DNA from: Mesorhizobium sp.
GTDB taxonomy: Bacteria > Pseudomonadota > Alphaproteobacteria > Rhizobiales > Rhizobiaceae
Assembly: GCA_004020545.1 (NCBI GenBank)
Contig: SAQE01000021.1
Span: 1-64,000, forward strand
DNA length: 64,000 nt
Direction: 5' to 3'
Part shown: piece by piece, positions 30,177-38,609 of the stretch
Numbering within the stretch: position 1 is the first letter of the stretch
How the letters are laid out: each line of letters begins with the position of its first letter
The notes under the pieces: generated by a model
Told to the model about the DNA's origin: nothing
The model's database searches: none
What the model saw: the letters and a program-made list of their open reading frames with translations, nothing else
Made by a program: the position numbers and the translations under genes

Positions 30177-30659
30177 TCAGATGTTGGTTTCGTTGGCGGG
30201 CTCGCCCTTCATCTCGGCGCGATAGTAGCCGTCGCGCAGGGTGATGCCGTATTCGAGATAGGCCTTCATGCAGGCGAGCATCTGCGACCAGCCCTCGCAA
30301 TTGAGGTAGGACTTCTTCAGGCCGGCTTCGCCTTCGCGCCAGCCGCTTTCGGCGATGGTGACGAAGGTGCCGCCGTCATCCAATGGCTCGAAATTCATCT
30401 CGATGCGGGTCTTGTAGGCCGGCTTGCCCTCGGCATCGGTCGCGTCCCAGCGCAGCACGATGCGCTTGTCCTTGGTCACCTCGTCAACCTCCACAGGCAC
30501 GGTCTTCCACCAGGTCACGGTGGTGCCGGGAACGAGCGGCGCGGAGGCTCCGCCGATGGTGGTGAAGTAACCGCTGAGCTTCGTCGGATTGACCACGGCG
30601 TCGAAGACCTCGGCGACCGGTTTGCCGATGCGACCGGAAATCCTGAATCCAAGGGACAT
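30177..30659 (-). CDS. SRPBCC (AHSA1-type) protein, second copy
   Basis: A 160-residue SRPBCC-fold protein (GKPVAEVFDAVVNPTKLSGYF near the N-terminus). The ATG at 30659 is preceded by GGAG at 8 bases; a GTG two codons earlier is too close to that site. It is the first gene after the divergent operator, hence probably the gene most directly repressed by ArsR. It resembles the protein at 29277-29738 in fold only. Confidence 0.85.
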   Translation of the reverse strand: MSLGFRISGRIGKPVAEVFDAVVNPTKLSGYFTTIGGASAPLVPGTTVTWWKTVPVEVDEVTKDKRIVLRWDATDAEGKPAYKTRIEMNFEPLDDGGTFVTIAESGWREGEAGLKKSYLNCEGWSQMLACMKAYLEYGITLRDGYYRAEMKGEPANETNI

Positions 30660-30692
30660 ATCCACAGCTCCTTCCTTGCTGGTTCAAACGAT

Positions 30693-30712
30693 ATGTTATA
30701 GAAATATAACAT
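30693..30712. promoter_or_regulatory. ArsR-type operator overlapping a start codon
   Basis: ATGTTATA-GAAA-TATAACAT, a perfect 8-bp inverted repeat, lies between the divergent SRPBCC and ArsR genes. Its last two bases are the first two bases of the ArsR ATG. Confidence 0.7.
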
Positions 30713-31034
30713 GTCAAGTCACGCCGCAGACGATCATGTTTTCAAGGCCTTGGCGCACCCCCGACGGCGAGAGCTGCTTGATCGGCTGAAGGATCAGCCG
30801 CAGACCACCGGCGCGCTCTGCGAGGCATTTCCGGACATGGATCGCTGCACCGTGATGATGCACCTGAAGGTGCTCGAAGAGGCCGATCTGGTCGTGGCGC
30901 GGCGCGAGGGGCGCGAGCGCTGGAACCATCTCAACGCGCTGCCGATCAAGCAGATCCACGACCGCTGGATCAGCCAGTATGCCGGCCACGCGATCACCAT
31001 CCTCGACCGGCTCAAATCCAATCTGGAGGGTTGA
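30711..31034 (+). CDS. ArsR-family repressor
   Basis: A 107-residue winged-helix protein with VFKALAHPRRRELLDRL and MMHLKVLEEADLVVARREGRE. There is no cysteine-rich metal site of the classic ArsR type, so it belongs to the branch linked to SRPBCC proteins. It is divergent from the SRPBCC/VOC genes. No ribosome site precedes the ATG and the operator touches it, so it may be translated from a leaderless message. Confidence 0.88.
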   Translation: MSSHAADDHVFKALAHPRRRELLDRLKDQPQTTGALCEAFPDMDRCTVMMHLKVLEEADLVVARREGRERWNHLNALPIKQIHDRWISQYAGHAITILDRLKSNLEG

Positions 31035-31189
31035 TCCGGTCCGGGCCAGACACATGCCAGGCTGCCTTGACACCAGGCCGACGGCGCGGCTGGACGAATT
31101 GAGCCGATTTATCTATAAGCCGGCCATTCCGACAGAGAGCGCCGCATGCCTTCGCAGGCATGGCCCAGACGTTCTGGAAATTTGAATTC

Positions 31190-31236
31190 GAGCATTTTGC
31201 CGATGCCGGGTCATCGCGCCCGGGCGAAAAATGCTC
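31190..31236. repeat. GAGCATTTT palindromic repeat
   Basis: GAGCATTTT and AAAATGCTC arms 29 bases apart, with an inner GCCGGG/CCCGGG pair. It ends 24 bases before the yebC start. The form resembles the other small palindromic repeats of this chromosome. Confidence 0.6.
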
Positions 31237-31259
31237 TAGCCGAACACGACAGGGGTGCC

Positions 31260-32009
31260 ATGGCTGGCCATTCACAGTTCAAGAACATCATGCACCGCAA
31301 GGGCCGTCAGGACGCGGTGCGGTCGAAAATGTTTTCCAAGCTGGCGCGCGAAATAACCGTCGCCGCCAAGACCGGCACGCCGGATCCGGCGATGAACCCG
31401 CGGCTGCGCCTTGCCGTGCAGAACGCCAAGGCGGTGTCGATGCCGAAGGACAACATCCAGCGCGCCATCAATAAGGCTTCCGCCGGCGACGGCGAAAACT
31501 ACGAAGCCGTGCGCTACGAGGGCTACGGCCCGGGCGGTGTGGCGCTGATCGTCGAGGCGCTGACCGACAACCGCAACCGCTCGGCCTCGAACGTGCGCGC
31601 CGCCTTCACCAAGGCCGGCGGGGCGCTCGGCGAAACCGGATCGGTGTCGTTCATGTGGAACCGGGTTGGCGAGATCTACTATCCGGCCTCGGCCGGTGAC
31701 GCCGACAAGGTGATGGAAGCCGCGATCGAAGCCGGCGCGGACGACGTGGAGTCGGACGAGGAAGGCCACACCATCTACTGCAGCTTCGAGAATCTCGGCG
31801 ACGTGTCGAAGTCGCTCGAAGTCGCGCTCGGCGAAGCGGAATCGGTGAAGCCGATCTGGCAGCCGCAGAACAATGTCCCGGTCGACGAAGAGCGGGCGCA
31901 GTCGCTGATGAAGCTCGTCGCCACCCTCGAGGACGACGACGACGTGCAGAGCGTCTACGCCAATTTCGAGGTCGACGACGAGACGATGGCCAAGCTCAGC
32001 GCGGCCTGA
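31260..32009 (+). CDS. yebC: YebC/PmpR-family regulator
   Basis: A 249-residue protein with the family N-terminus [21 protein letters not shown] and the [12 protein letters not shown] block. Family members bind DNA as regulators or help ribosomes on difficult sequences. The start at 31260 is the usual family start. In many bacteria yebC is beside ruvC; here ruvC is about 18 kb away. Confidence 0.95.
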   Translation: MAGHSQFKNIMHRKGRQDAVRSKMFSKLAREITVAAKTGTPDPAMNPRLRLAVQNAKAVSMPKDNIQRAINKASAGDGENYEAVRYEGYGPGGVALIVEALTDNRNRSASNVRAAFTKAGGALGETGSVSFMWNRVGEIYYPASAGDADKVMEAAIEAGADDVESDEEGHTIYCSFENLGDVSKSLEVALGEAESVKPIWQPQNNVPVDEERAQSLMKLVATLEDDDDVQSVYANFEVDDETMAKLSAA

Positions 32010-32027
32010 CCGGCCGCGCGATCCGAT

Positions 32028-32339
32028 ATGAACGAGAAGCCGCTTCCGACCATCCGCATCACCTATTGCACGCAATGCCTGTGGCTGCTGCGTGCCGGCT
32101 GGATGGCGCAGGAATTGCTCTCGACCTTCGGCACCGATCTCGGCGAGGTGACGCTGGTGCCGGGCACCGGCGGCATCTTCACCATTTCCTGCAACGATCA
32201 GCTTATCTGGGAGCGCAAGCGCGACGGCGGTTTTCCGGACGCGGCGAAGCTCAAGCAGCTGGTGCGCGATGTCATCGACCCGGATCGCGATCTTGGTCAT
32301 GCCGACCGCAAGACGCACAAGAAGACAGACCCCGCCTGA
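32028..32339 (+). CDS. SelT/SelW/SelH-family redox protein
   Basis: A 103-residue thioredoxin-like protein of the Rdx family. The redox motif is CTQC (ITYCTQCLWLL, about residues 14-17), with cysteines where some animal homologues have selenocysteine. GTGGIFTISCNDQLIWERK is the typical second half. It lies 18 bases after yebC and probably shares its transcript, ending at the terminator at 32350. Confidence 0.88.
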   Translation: MNEKPLPTIRITYCTQCLWLLRAGWMAQELLSTFGTDLGEVTLVPGTGGIFTISCNDQLIWERKRDGGFPDAAKLKQLVRDVIDPDRDLGHADRKTHKKTDPA

Positions 32340-32349
32340 GTGAACTGAT

Positions 32350-32383
32350 CCCCCGAAAGTTGGACACAACCTTCGGGGGTTTT
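32350..32383 (+). terminator. Rho-independent terminator after the SelT-like gene
   Basis: CCCCCGAA pairs with TTCGGGGG, extended by an inner GTT/AAC pair, and is followed by TTTT. It lies between convergent genes. Confidence 0.88.
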
Positions 32384-32402
32384 GCATTGCGGAGTGCTGT
32401 CT

Positions 32403-32879
32403 TCAGATCAAAGCCATGATGAAGCAGGCCATTGCCACGACCGCGGTGATGGTGCGGACGTGGTTCCACATCACCCAGTCGCTCAGATAGTTCGTCCAGA
32501 CCGCGGCGCCGTTCGCGCTCGCCGGATCGACGGCGGCGAGCGCGTCGTTGAGCGGCACGTTGAAGACCATGGTCACGATCGGGTTGCCGATAAGGTAGAT
32601 CACGGCGCCGGCAAGCAGCCAGTACGCGCCCGGCTGGCCCCAGCCCATGAGGGCGCCGGCAATCAGCGCCAGGCAGATGAGCCCGGTGCCGAACAGCGCC
32701 GTCATGAAGGTCGGCGTGATTACGGTGATGTTGATCGAGTTCATCGCCGCGATGCCGCCCGCCGCAGGCAGCCGGGCAAGTGCGGGCATGACGAAGTTAG
32801 AGAAGGCGAAGAAGACGCCGCCGACCACGCCGGAACCGATCGCGGCGATAAAAATGAGGGTGGGAAGAAGTTTCATCAT
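32403..32879 (-). CDS. DUF1772-type membrane protein
   Basis: A 158-residue protein with four membrane segments, GGVFFAFSNFVMPAL near residue 25 and a C-terminal WNHVRT block, typical of the DUF1772/anthrone-oxygenase-like family. The ATG at 32879 has GGGAG at 8 bases. It is divergent from a TetR regulator, which probably controls it. Function is unknown. Confidence 0.8.
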   Translation of the reverse strand: MMKLLPTLIFIAAIGSGVVGGVFFAFSNFVMPALARLPAAGGIAAMNSINITVITPTFMTALFGTGLICLALIAGALMGWGQPGAYWLLAGAVIYLIGNPIVTMVFNVPLNDALAAVDPASANGAAVWTNYLSDWVMWNHVRTITAVVAMACFIMALI

Positions 32880-32933
32880 GTCGGTTGCTCCCGTTTCGGT
32901 TAGCGCGAAGTGGTTTTTCAAAACATGAGGAAT

Positions 32934-32950
32934 GTTCACATTTGCAGAAC
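32934..32950. promoter_or_regulatory. Possible TetR site
   Basis: GTTC-N9-GAAC in the divergent DUF1772/TetR promoter region. The arms are short, so this is weak. Confidence 0.3.
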
Positions 32951-33009
32951 GTGATAAACCCTCATATCTTGCGAGTCAAGCCGTTTCGAGAACCGAATTG
33001 GAGCTGGCC

Positions 33010-33651
33010 ATGGAAGACAAAGCCGCCGGGAGTGCCGATCAGGCCGCGATTGCTTCGCCGCGGCGGGCGCCGACTCAGCAGCGCAGCCGCGAACGGGTCG
33101 AGCGCATGCTGTCCGCTGCCTCTGCGCTGATTGCCGAGCAGGGCAGCGACGCCATGCGCATGGGCGAAGTGGCGGAAAGGGCGGGGGTTTCGATCGGCTC
33201 GCTCTACCAGTTCTTTCCGGACAAGCGGGCGATCGTCTGGGCGCTGGCCGAGCGCTATACCGCCGAAAGCCAGGCCTGCATCGCGTCGGCGCTGAAGGAT
33301 GTCGGCGACGCCGAAGCCCTCAGCCAAGCGTTTTCGGAACTGGTCGACATCTATTACCGGCTGTTCCTGGCCGAACCGGTGATGCGCGACATTTGGTCGG
33401 GCACGCAGGCCGACAAGGCGCTGCGCGAACTTGAGCTCGCCGACAGCCGCGCCAATGCCGAATTCCTCGTCGCGGTGCTGAAGCGGCTGCGTCCCGATGC
33501 CGATCCGGTCGCACTGGAGACGACGGCATTCCTCGTCTGGCAGATGGGCGAGGCGGCCATGCGGCTGGCCATCTCCGTCGATCGCGAGGAAGGCGACAGG
33601 CTGGTCGCGGCTTACAAGCGCATGGCGCTGAGGGAGCTGGTGGGCGCGTGA
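33010..33651 (+). CDS. TetR-family repressor
   Basis: A 213-residue regulator. The TetR DNA-binding domain spans about residues 22-70 (RSRERVERMLSAASALIAEQG, then GVSIGSLYQFFPDKRAIV), followed by a ligand domain. The ATG at 33010 has GGAG at 6 bases. The neighbouring DUF1772-type gene is the likely target; the inducer is unknown. Confidence 0.88.
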   Translation: MEDKAAGSADQAAIASPRRAPTQQRSRERVERMLSAASALIAEQGSDAMRMGEVAERAGVSIGSLYQFFPDKRAIVWALAERYTAESQACIASALKDVGDAEALSQAFSELVDIYYRLFLAEPVMRDIWSGTQADKALRELELADSRANAEFLVAVLKRLRPDADPVALETTAFLVWQMGEAAMRLAISVDREEGDRLVAAYKRMALRELVGA

Positions 33652-33679
33652 GCGGTTTGCGAAGCCGCCGGCGAGAGCG

Positions 33680-33707
33680 CCCTCTCCCCGTCACTATACG
33701 GGGAGAG
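33680..33707. repeat. CCTCTCCCCGT hairpin repeat
   Basis: CCTCTCCCCGT and ACGGGGAGAGG arms around a short loop. It marks the left end of a 240-base stretch flanked by similar hairpins. Confidence 0.75.
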
Positions 33708-33889
33708 GATGCAGGCAAGCAGGTGAGGGGCAGCACCACCCTATGTTATTGGTGTTGCTCTAAAAATGCACCGCTACCGAATTTCGATATTTGGCGTCGC
33801 CTTTGTTGCGAAAAGCGCGCCTCCAGCGGCCTGTTTGCCGATGACTAACTTGCCGACGCCGGCGCTGCCCCTCATCCGCCCTTCGGGCA
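33708..33889. other. AT-richer stretch between two similar hairpins
   Basis: About 180 bases with no supported gene, clearly lower in GC than neighbouring genes. Bounded by the hairpins at 33680 and 33890. It could be a small non-autonomous element, but I see no target duplication. Confidence 0.3.
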
Positions 33890-33919
33890 CCTTCTCCCCG
33901 TATAGAGACGGGGAGAAGG
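33890..33919. repeat. CCTTCTCCCCGT hairpin repeat
   Basis: CCTTCTCCCCGT and ACGGGGAGAAGG arms around a 6-base loop. The preceding CCCCTCATCCGCCCTTCGGGCA also resembles the repeat at 4601-4722. Confidence 0.75.
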
Positions 33920-33934
33920 AAGCTGTAGGCCAAC

Positions 33935-33962
33935 AAAAAACCCGCCACGAGGGCGGGTTTTT
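33935..33962 (-). terminator. Rho-independent terminator of rpmE
   Basis: AAAAAACCCGCC-ACGA-GGCGGGTTTTT reads as a strong terminator on either strand. It lies 26 bases past the rpmE stop. Confidence 0.9.
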
Positions 33963-33987
33963 GATCTGCGACAAAGCGGATAAGACC

Positions 33988-34209
33988 TTAGAGGCCGAAA
34001 CCTTCGAAGCGCTTCTTGAACTTCGACAGGCGGCCGCCGCGGTCGAGCAGGGTCTGCTGGCCGCCGGTCCAGGCCGGGTGCGTGGTCGGGTCGATGTCGA
34101 GGTTCATCGTGTCGCCTTCCTTGCCCCAGGTGGAGCGCGTCAGGTACTCGGTGCCGTCGGTCATGACGACCTTGATGGTGTGGTAGTCGGGATGGATATC
34201 GGCCTTCAT
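33988..34209 (-). CDS. rpmE: 50S ribosomal protein L31
   Basis: A 73-residue L31 ([20 protein letters not shown], then [14 protein letters not shown]). It lacks the CxxC zinc pairs and is therefore of the zinc-free kind. It has its own terminator and an upstream region shared with the divergent ABC exporter. Confidence 0.96.
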   Translation of the reverse strand: MKADIHPDYHTIKVVMTDGTEYLTRSTWGKEGDTMNLDIDPTTHPAWTGGQQTLLDRGGRLSKFKKRFEGFGL

Positions 34210-34413
34210 TATCGTGTTCCTGGCTTGCCGGCGCTGGTGACGGGCCCATGGCCTGCGTCGATGCGCCCCTTTTTAAAACTCGAAGCCGCAGCTAATGAAA
34301 AGCCACGGCTTCTAAAACGGTCGGCGAGCCTATACATCAGCCGGAATTGAATCACAAGGCCGCGGCAGGCGCATATTGTAGCGTGTTACCGCAAGCGGCC
34401 AGAGGAAACGCTC

Positions 34414-36216
34414 ATGGCGGATATCGGTGTCAGTGCAGACGAGCGCAGACGCTCGGTCCGGCCGCTCAGAAACCTTTTCCCCTATATCGCCCGTTACCGG
34501 AAACTGGCGGTCGGCGCGATCATCTCGCTGATCGTGGCCGCGGTGACCACGCTTGCGTTGCCGATGGCCGTGCGGCGCATGATAGATCACGGTTTCGAAG
34601 CCGCGGGCTCCACCTTCATTGCCGAGTATTTCGCTGCGCTCGTGGCGATCGCGGCGCTGCTGGCGGCGGCCTCGGCCAGCCGCTACTACTTCGTCATCAC
34701 GCTCGGCGAGCGGGTGGTCGCCGATATCCGCCGCGACGTCTTTTCCCATGTCACGACGCTCTCGCCGGCTTTTTTCGATCGTGCCCAGTCAGGCGAGATC
34801 GTGTCGCGGCTCGCCGCCGACACCACGCAGGTGAAGTCGGCGGTGGGCGCCACCGCCTCGGTCGCGCTGCGCAATCTCATCCTCGGCCTTGGCGCCGTGG
34901 CGATGATGGTCTTCACCAGCCCAAAACTCTCCAGTCTGGTCATTGCCGCCATACCGCTGATCGTGCTGCCGCTGGTCGCTTTCGGACGCTCGGTGCGCCG
35001 CAAGTCGCGCTTGGCGCAGGATACGCTTGCCGAGGCCACCGCTTATGCCAGCGAACAGATCGGCGCCGTGCGCACGCTGCAGGCCTTCACCAACGAGAAG
35101 CTGGTCACGGGCCGCTTCTCGGCCGCCGTGGAGGCCGCCTTCGAGGCGGCGCGCACGTCGGTCTTTGCCCGCTCCTTCCTGACCTTCTTCGCCATCTTCA
35201 TGATCTTTTCCTCGGTGGTGGCGGTGCTCTGGTTCGGCTCGCGCGACGTGCTTGCCGGCACGATGTCGGCCGGAACGCTCGGTCAGTTCCTGCTCTATTC
35301 GGTGTTCGCCGCCGGCGCGCTCGGCGCGCTGTCGGAAGTATGGAGCGAGCTGTCGCAGGCGGCGGGCGCCGCCGAGCGGTTGACCGAGATCCTGGCTGAG
35401 AAGCCTGCCATCCAGATGCCCGTCGATCCGCAGCCGCTGCCGGCCAAGGCCAAGGGCGCGATCAGCTTCGACGACGTTTCCTTTTCCTATCCGGCGCGGC
35501 CGGACCGCGCCGCCGTGCATGGGCTGAGCTTCCAGGTGAAGCCCGGCGAGACGGTGGCGATCGTCGGCCCGTCGGGCGCGGGGAAAAGCACTGTCTTCTC
35601 GCTGATCCTGCGCTTCTACGATCCGGAAAGCGGCCGCGTCGTCATCGACGGTGTCGACGTGCGCGAGGCCGATCCGGCCGCGATCCGCGAGCGCATCGCC
35701 ATCGTGCCGCAGGACGTCACCATCTTCGCGGCGAGCGCGCGCGACAACATCGCCTTCGGCCGCCCCGGCGCCAGCGATGCCGAGATCGAGGCGGCGGCAA
35801 AAGCCGCCCTCGCCGATGAGTTCATCGGCAAGCTCGAAAGGGGCTATGATAGCCAGGTCGGCGAGCGCGGCGTGACGCTCTCAGGCGGCCAGCGCCAGCG
35901 CGTGGCGATCGCCCGCGCCATCCTGCGCGACGCGCCGATCCTGCTGCTCGACGAGGCGACCTCGGCGCTCGACGCTGAAAGCGAGACGCTGGTGCAGACG
36001 GCGCTGGAGCACCTGATGCGCGGCCGCACCACCATCGTCATAGCCCACCGGCTGGCGACGGTGCTCAAGGCCGACCGGATCCTCGTCATGGAGGGCGGCC
36101 GCATCGTCGAGGAAGGCACGCATCAGAGCCTGGTGGCCAAGGGCGGCACCTATGCGCGGCTCGCCAAGCTGCAGTTCGAGACCGGCGCCAGCGCCTTCCG
36201 GGGCGCGGCGGAGTAG
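34414..36216 (+). CDS. ABC exporter, membrane domain fused to ATPase (MsbA-like)
   Basis: A 600-residue half-transporter. About six membrane segments cover residues 20-310, then an ATPase domain with Walker A GPSGAGKST, signature LSGGQRQRVAIARA and Walker B ILLLDEATSALD. Length and arrangement match lipid or drug exporters of the MsbA type. It acts as a homodimer in the inner membrane. The substrate cannot be told from sequence. Confidence 0.9.
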   Translation: MADIGVSADERRRSVRPLRNLFPYIARYRKLAVGAIISLIVAAVTTLALPMAVRRMIDHGFEAAGSTFIAEYFAALVAIAALLAAASASRYYFVITLGERVVADIRRDVFSHVTTLSPAFFDRAQSGEIVSRLAADTTQVKSAVGATASVALRNLILGLGAVAMMVFTSPKLSSLVIAAIPLIVLPLVAFGRSVRRKSRLAQDTLAEATAYASEQIGAVRTLQAFTNEKLVTGRFSAAVEAAFEAARTSVFARSFLTFFAIFMIFSSVVAVLWFGSRDVLAGTMSAGTLGQFLLYSVFAAGALGALSEVWSELSQAAGAAERLTEILAEKPAIQMPVDPQPLPAKAKGAISFDDVSFSYPARPDRAAVHGLSFQVKPGETVAIVGPSGAGKSTVFSLILRFYDPESGRVVIDGVDVREADPAAIRERIAIVPQDVTIFAASARDNIAFGRPGASDAEIEAAAKAALADEFIGKLERGYDSQVGERGVTLSGGQRQRVAIARAILRDAPILLLDEATSALDAESETLVQTALEHLMRGRTTIVIAHRLATVLKADRILVMEGGRIVEEGTHQSLVAKGGTYARLAKLQFETGASAFRGAAE

Positions 36217-36253
36217 CCACGCCACGAAGTCGCTGGTTCCAGGCTGCTCCGCG

Positions 36254-37738
36254 TCAGTCGCCGTAGCGCTTGCGCAGATGTTCGGTGAAGTAGGCGGCGT
36301 TGAGCCTTTCGCCCGTTGCGCGTTCGAGCAGGTCCGGCGTCGACCAGCGCGAGCCCTGCGACCAGATCGTTTTGCGGCGCCAGTCGTTGATGGCGCCGAA
36401 ATCGCCCTTGGCGAGATCCTCGTCCGCGGACGGGTGCTCCTTGGTCAAGGCCGCCCATTGCTGCGCCGCCATCATGGCGCCCAGCGTATAGGACGGGAAA
36501 TAGCCGAAGGCTGCGCCCGGCCAATGAACGTCCTGCATCGGCCCGTCGGCCGGGTTGTCGATGGTCGACAGGCCGAGATAGTCGCGCATCTTGGCGTCCC
36601 AGGCCTCGGGCAGGTCGGCGACCTCCAGCCGGCCGGAGACGAGTTCCTGCTCGAGCTCGTAGCGCAGGATGACATGCAGCGGATAGGTGACCTCGTCGGC
36701 GTCGACGCGGATCAGGCCACGCTCGACATGGTGGACATGCGGCAGGATGTCGTCGATCTCCCATTCTTCGCCGAGATGCCTTTCGACCACCGGCAGCGCC
36801 CAGCGCCAGAAGGCGGGGTTGCGGCCGATCTGCTTCTCGACGAAGAGGCTTTGGCTCTCATGCACGGCCATGCCGCGCGCCTTGCCGAGCGGCCAGTGCG
36901 ACCAGGCTTTCGGCAGGTTCTGCTCGTAGAGCGCATGCCCGGTCTCGTGCAGCACGCCCATCAGCGCCGACAGGAAATCGGAGGTCTTGTAGCGGGTGGT
37001 GATGCGCACGTCGGTCGGCACGCCGCCGCAGAAGGGATGGTGCGACACCGACAGCGAGCCGTGGGTGAGGTCGAAGCCGACCGCCGCCATCATGGCAAGG
37101 CCAAGCTCGCGCTGACGGTCGATGGCGTAGCTGCCGGAGAGCGGCTTCAGGGGGTGTTTGGCCAGCCGTGCATCCTGCACGGCCAACGCGTGCGGCAGGA
37201 AATCACCAAGGAAGGCCTTCAGCTCGGCAAATACCGGCGTGATGTCGGCGGCGCGGTTGCCTGGATCGTATTGTTCCATTAACGCGTCATAGGGAGCGAG
37301 GCCGAGCGCGTCGGCGCGCAGCGCGGCCTCCTCGCGCACCAGCGCCACGATACCCTCCAGTGCCGGCAGGAAGCCCGCCCAGTCGTTCTTGGCGCGCAGG
37401 TCGCGCCAAAGCTGCTCCGAGCGCATGCGCGCCGTGGTCTGGCGCTCGACGAATTCGACCGGCAGGCAGGTGAGATTGGTGTATTGCCGGCGCAGTTCCC
37501 TGACCGCGGCCTGCTGCTCATCGCTGAGCGGCTCGGCTTCGGCGGCTGCGATCCAGTCGCCGATCTCGGGTGCGGTCGCTTGCGCGTGCAGCATGCCGGC
37601 AAGCGCCGACATCGCCTCGGCGCGTTTCTCGCCGCCGCCGACCGCCATATGCGTCGCCTCGTCGGCGCCGAGGATGGCCAGCGCATGCTCCAGCGCTTCG
37701 AGCTTGTGGCCGAGTTCGTCGAGTTTTTGGAAGGACAT
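36254..37738 (-). CDS. M32-family carboxypeptidase
   Basis: A 494-residue zinc carboxypeptidase of family M32 (Taq carboxypeptidase type), with HETGH in GVLHETGHALYEQNLP and the family motif DVRITTRY. It removes C-terminal amino acids from peptides in the cytoplasm. The ATG at 37738 is at the family's start; upstream in-frame sequence has no ribosome site. Confidence 0.93.
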   Translation of the reverse strand: MSFQKLDELGHKLEALEHALAILGADEATHMAVGGGEKRAEAMSALAGMLHAQATAPEIGDWIAAAEAEPLSDEQQAAVRELRRQYTNLTCLPVEFVERQTTARMRSEQLWRDLRAKNDWAGFLPALEGIVALVREEAALRADALGLAPYDALMEQYDPGNRAADITPVFAELKAFLGDFLPHALAVQDARLAKHPLKPLSGSYAIDRQRELGLAMMAAVGFDLTHGSLSVSHHPFCGGVPTDVRITTRYKTSDFLSALMGVLHETGHALYEQNLPKAWSHWPLGKARGMAVHESQSLFVEKQIGRNPAFWRWALPVVERHLGEEWEIDDILPHVHHVERGLIRVDADEVTYPLHVILRYELEQELVSGRLEVADLPEAWDAKMRDYLGLSTIDNPADGPMQDVHWPGAAFGYFPSYTLGAMMAAQQWAALTKEHPSADEDLAKGDFGAINDWRRKTIWSQGSRWSTPDLLERATGERLNAAYFTEHLRKRYGD

Positions 37739-37885
37739 GATGGATCCCAACTGGAAATTGGCTGGCGGGAAAAGATACCAATGCGCAGGGCTTGGCAACC
37801 CTGATCCAGCCGGTTCGAGGCAGGCCATCTTGCCTATCGATGGCGGCGCGTGATCAATGTCCGAATCGAACGGGCGGAGGGGACA

Positions 37886-38239
37886 ATGGTTGGCAATATC
37901 CTGGTTGGGCTGGTGGCGCTGATCCACTGCTGGATCGTCTATCTGGAAATGGTGCTGTGGGACACGCCGCGCGGGCACAAGGCATTCAACCTCAAGCCGG
38001 ACTTCGCCAGCGCTTCAAAAGTGCTTGCCGCGAACCAGGGGCTCTATAACGGCTTTCTTGCCGCCGGCCTGATCTGGGGGCTTTATCTCGGCGCGAGCGG
38101 GTTCCAGATCAAGATCTTCTTCCTGCTTTGCGTCACCACCGCCGGCCTTTACGGCGCGGCGACCGTCGGCCGGAAGATCCTGTTCATCCAGACGGTGCCG
38201 GCAGTGCTCGCCATCATCGCGCTTTGGCTTGGCCTGTGA
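37886..38239 (+). CDS. DUF1304-type membrane protein
   Basis: A 117-residue protein with four membrane segments and the family motifs HCWIVYLEMVLWDT and NQGLYNGFLAAGL. The ATG at 37886 follows GGAGG closely; a GTG 36 bases earlier also opens the frame. Function is unknown. Confidence 0.82.
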   Translation: MVGNILVGLVALIHCWIVYLEMVLWDTPRGHKAFNLKPDFASASKVLAANQGLYNGFLAAGLIWGLYLGASGFQIKIFFLLCVTTAGLYGAATVGRKILFIQTVPAVLAIIALWLGL

Positions 38240-38278
38240 TCAAGAAAGGACATGATCGAAAAAGGACGCCCTCGGGGC

Positions 38279-38320
38279 TAAAGCGCGTCGCGCTGAAACG
38301 GATTCAAGCGACGCGCTTTA
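38279..38320. repeat. AAAGCGCGTCGC palindromic repeat
   Basis: TAAAGCGCGTCGC and GCGACGCGCTTTA are exact 13-base inverted repeats. Related arms are at 38502 and 48326. Confidence 0.8.
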
Positions 38321-38335
38321 GGTCTTTGTTTTGAT

Positions 38336-38379
38336 GCATGTCGTTCTCCCAAAACCGCTGCGCACTTTGGGCGACATGC
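38336..38379. repeat. GCATGTCG/CGACATGC palindromic repeat, copy 1
   Basis: GCATGTCG and CGACATGC arms with inner CCCAAA/TTTGGG. Another copy is at 61334-61377. Confidence 0.8.
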
Positions 38380-38501
38380 GTCTGCGCCCCCTTGTGATGC
38401 CCGGCGGCGAAGGCGCCGGCGAATGTTTTCAGGCCTTGCCGCAGATCCTTTGCGCCCTAGAGTTGAGCCGGCGAACAAATTCGCGTGAGTTCGCGTGATC
38501 C

Positions 38502-38608
38502 TAAAGCGCGTCGCGATCTTTCAGGTTCGCTCCATGCGCTTTAGGCTTTTGATTCTACGCATGTCTTTGTCCCGAAACCGGTTCCCACTTTCGGGAGACA
38601 TGCTTTAG
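38502..38608. repeat. Composite double-palindrome repeat, copy 1
   Basis: An AAAGCGCGTCGC palindrome is joined to a GCATGTC...CCCGAAACCGG...GAGACATGC palindrome, about 107 bases in all. An almost identical composite is at 48326-48428. It ends just before the stop of the OmpA/MotB-like gene. Confidence 0.85.
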
Positions 38609-38609
38609 A

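Noticed and set aside
29277-30659. The two SRPBCC proteins as a recent gene duplication
   Set aside because: They share the fold and a few motif positions but differ widely elsewhere, so a recent duplication is not supported.
32028-32339. Selenoprotein
   Set aside because: The redox motif is CTQC with normal cysteine codons and no in-frame TGA.
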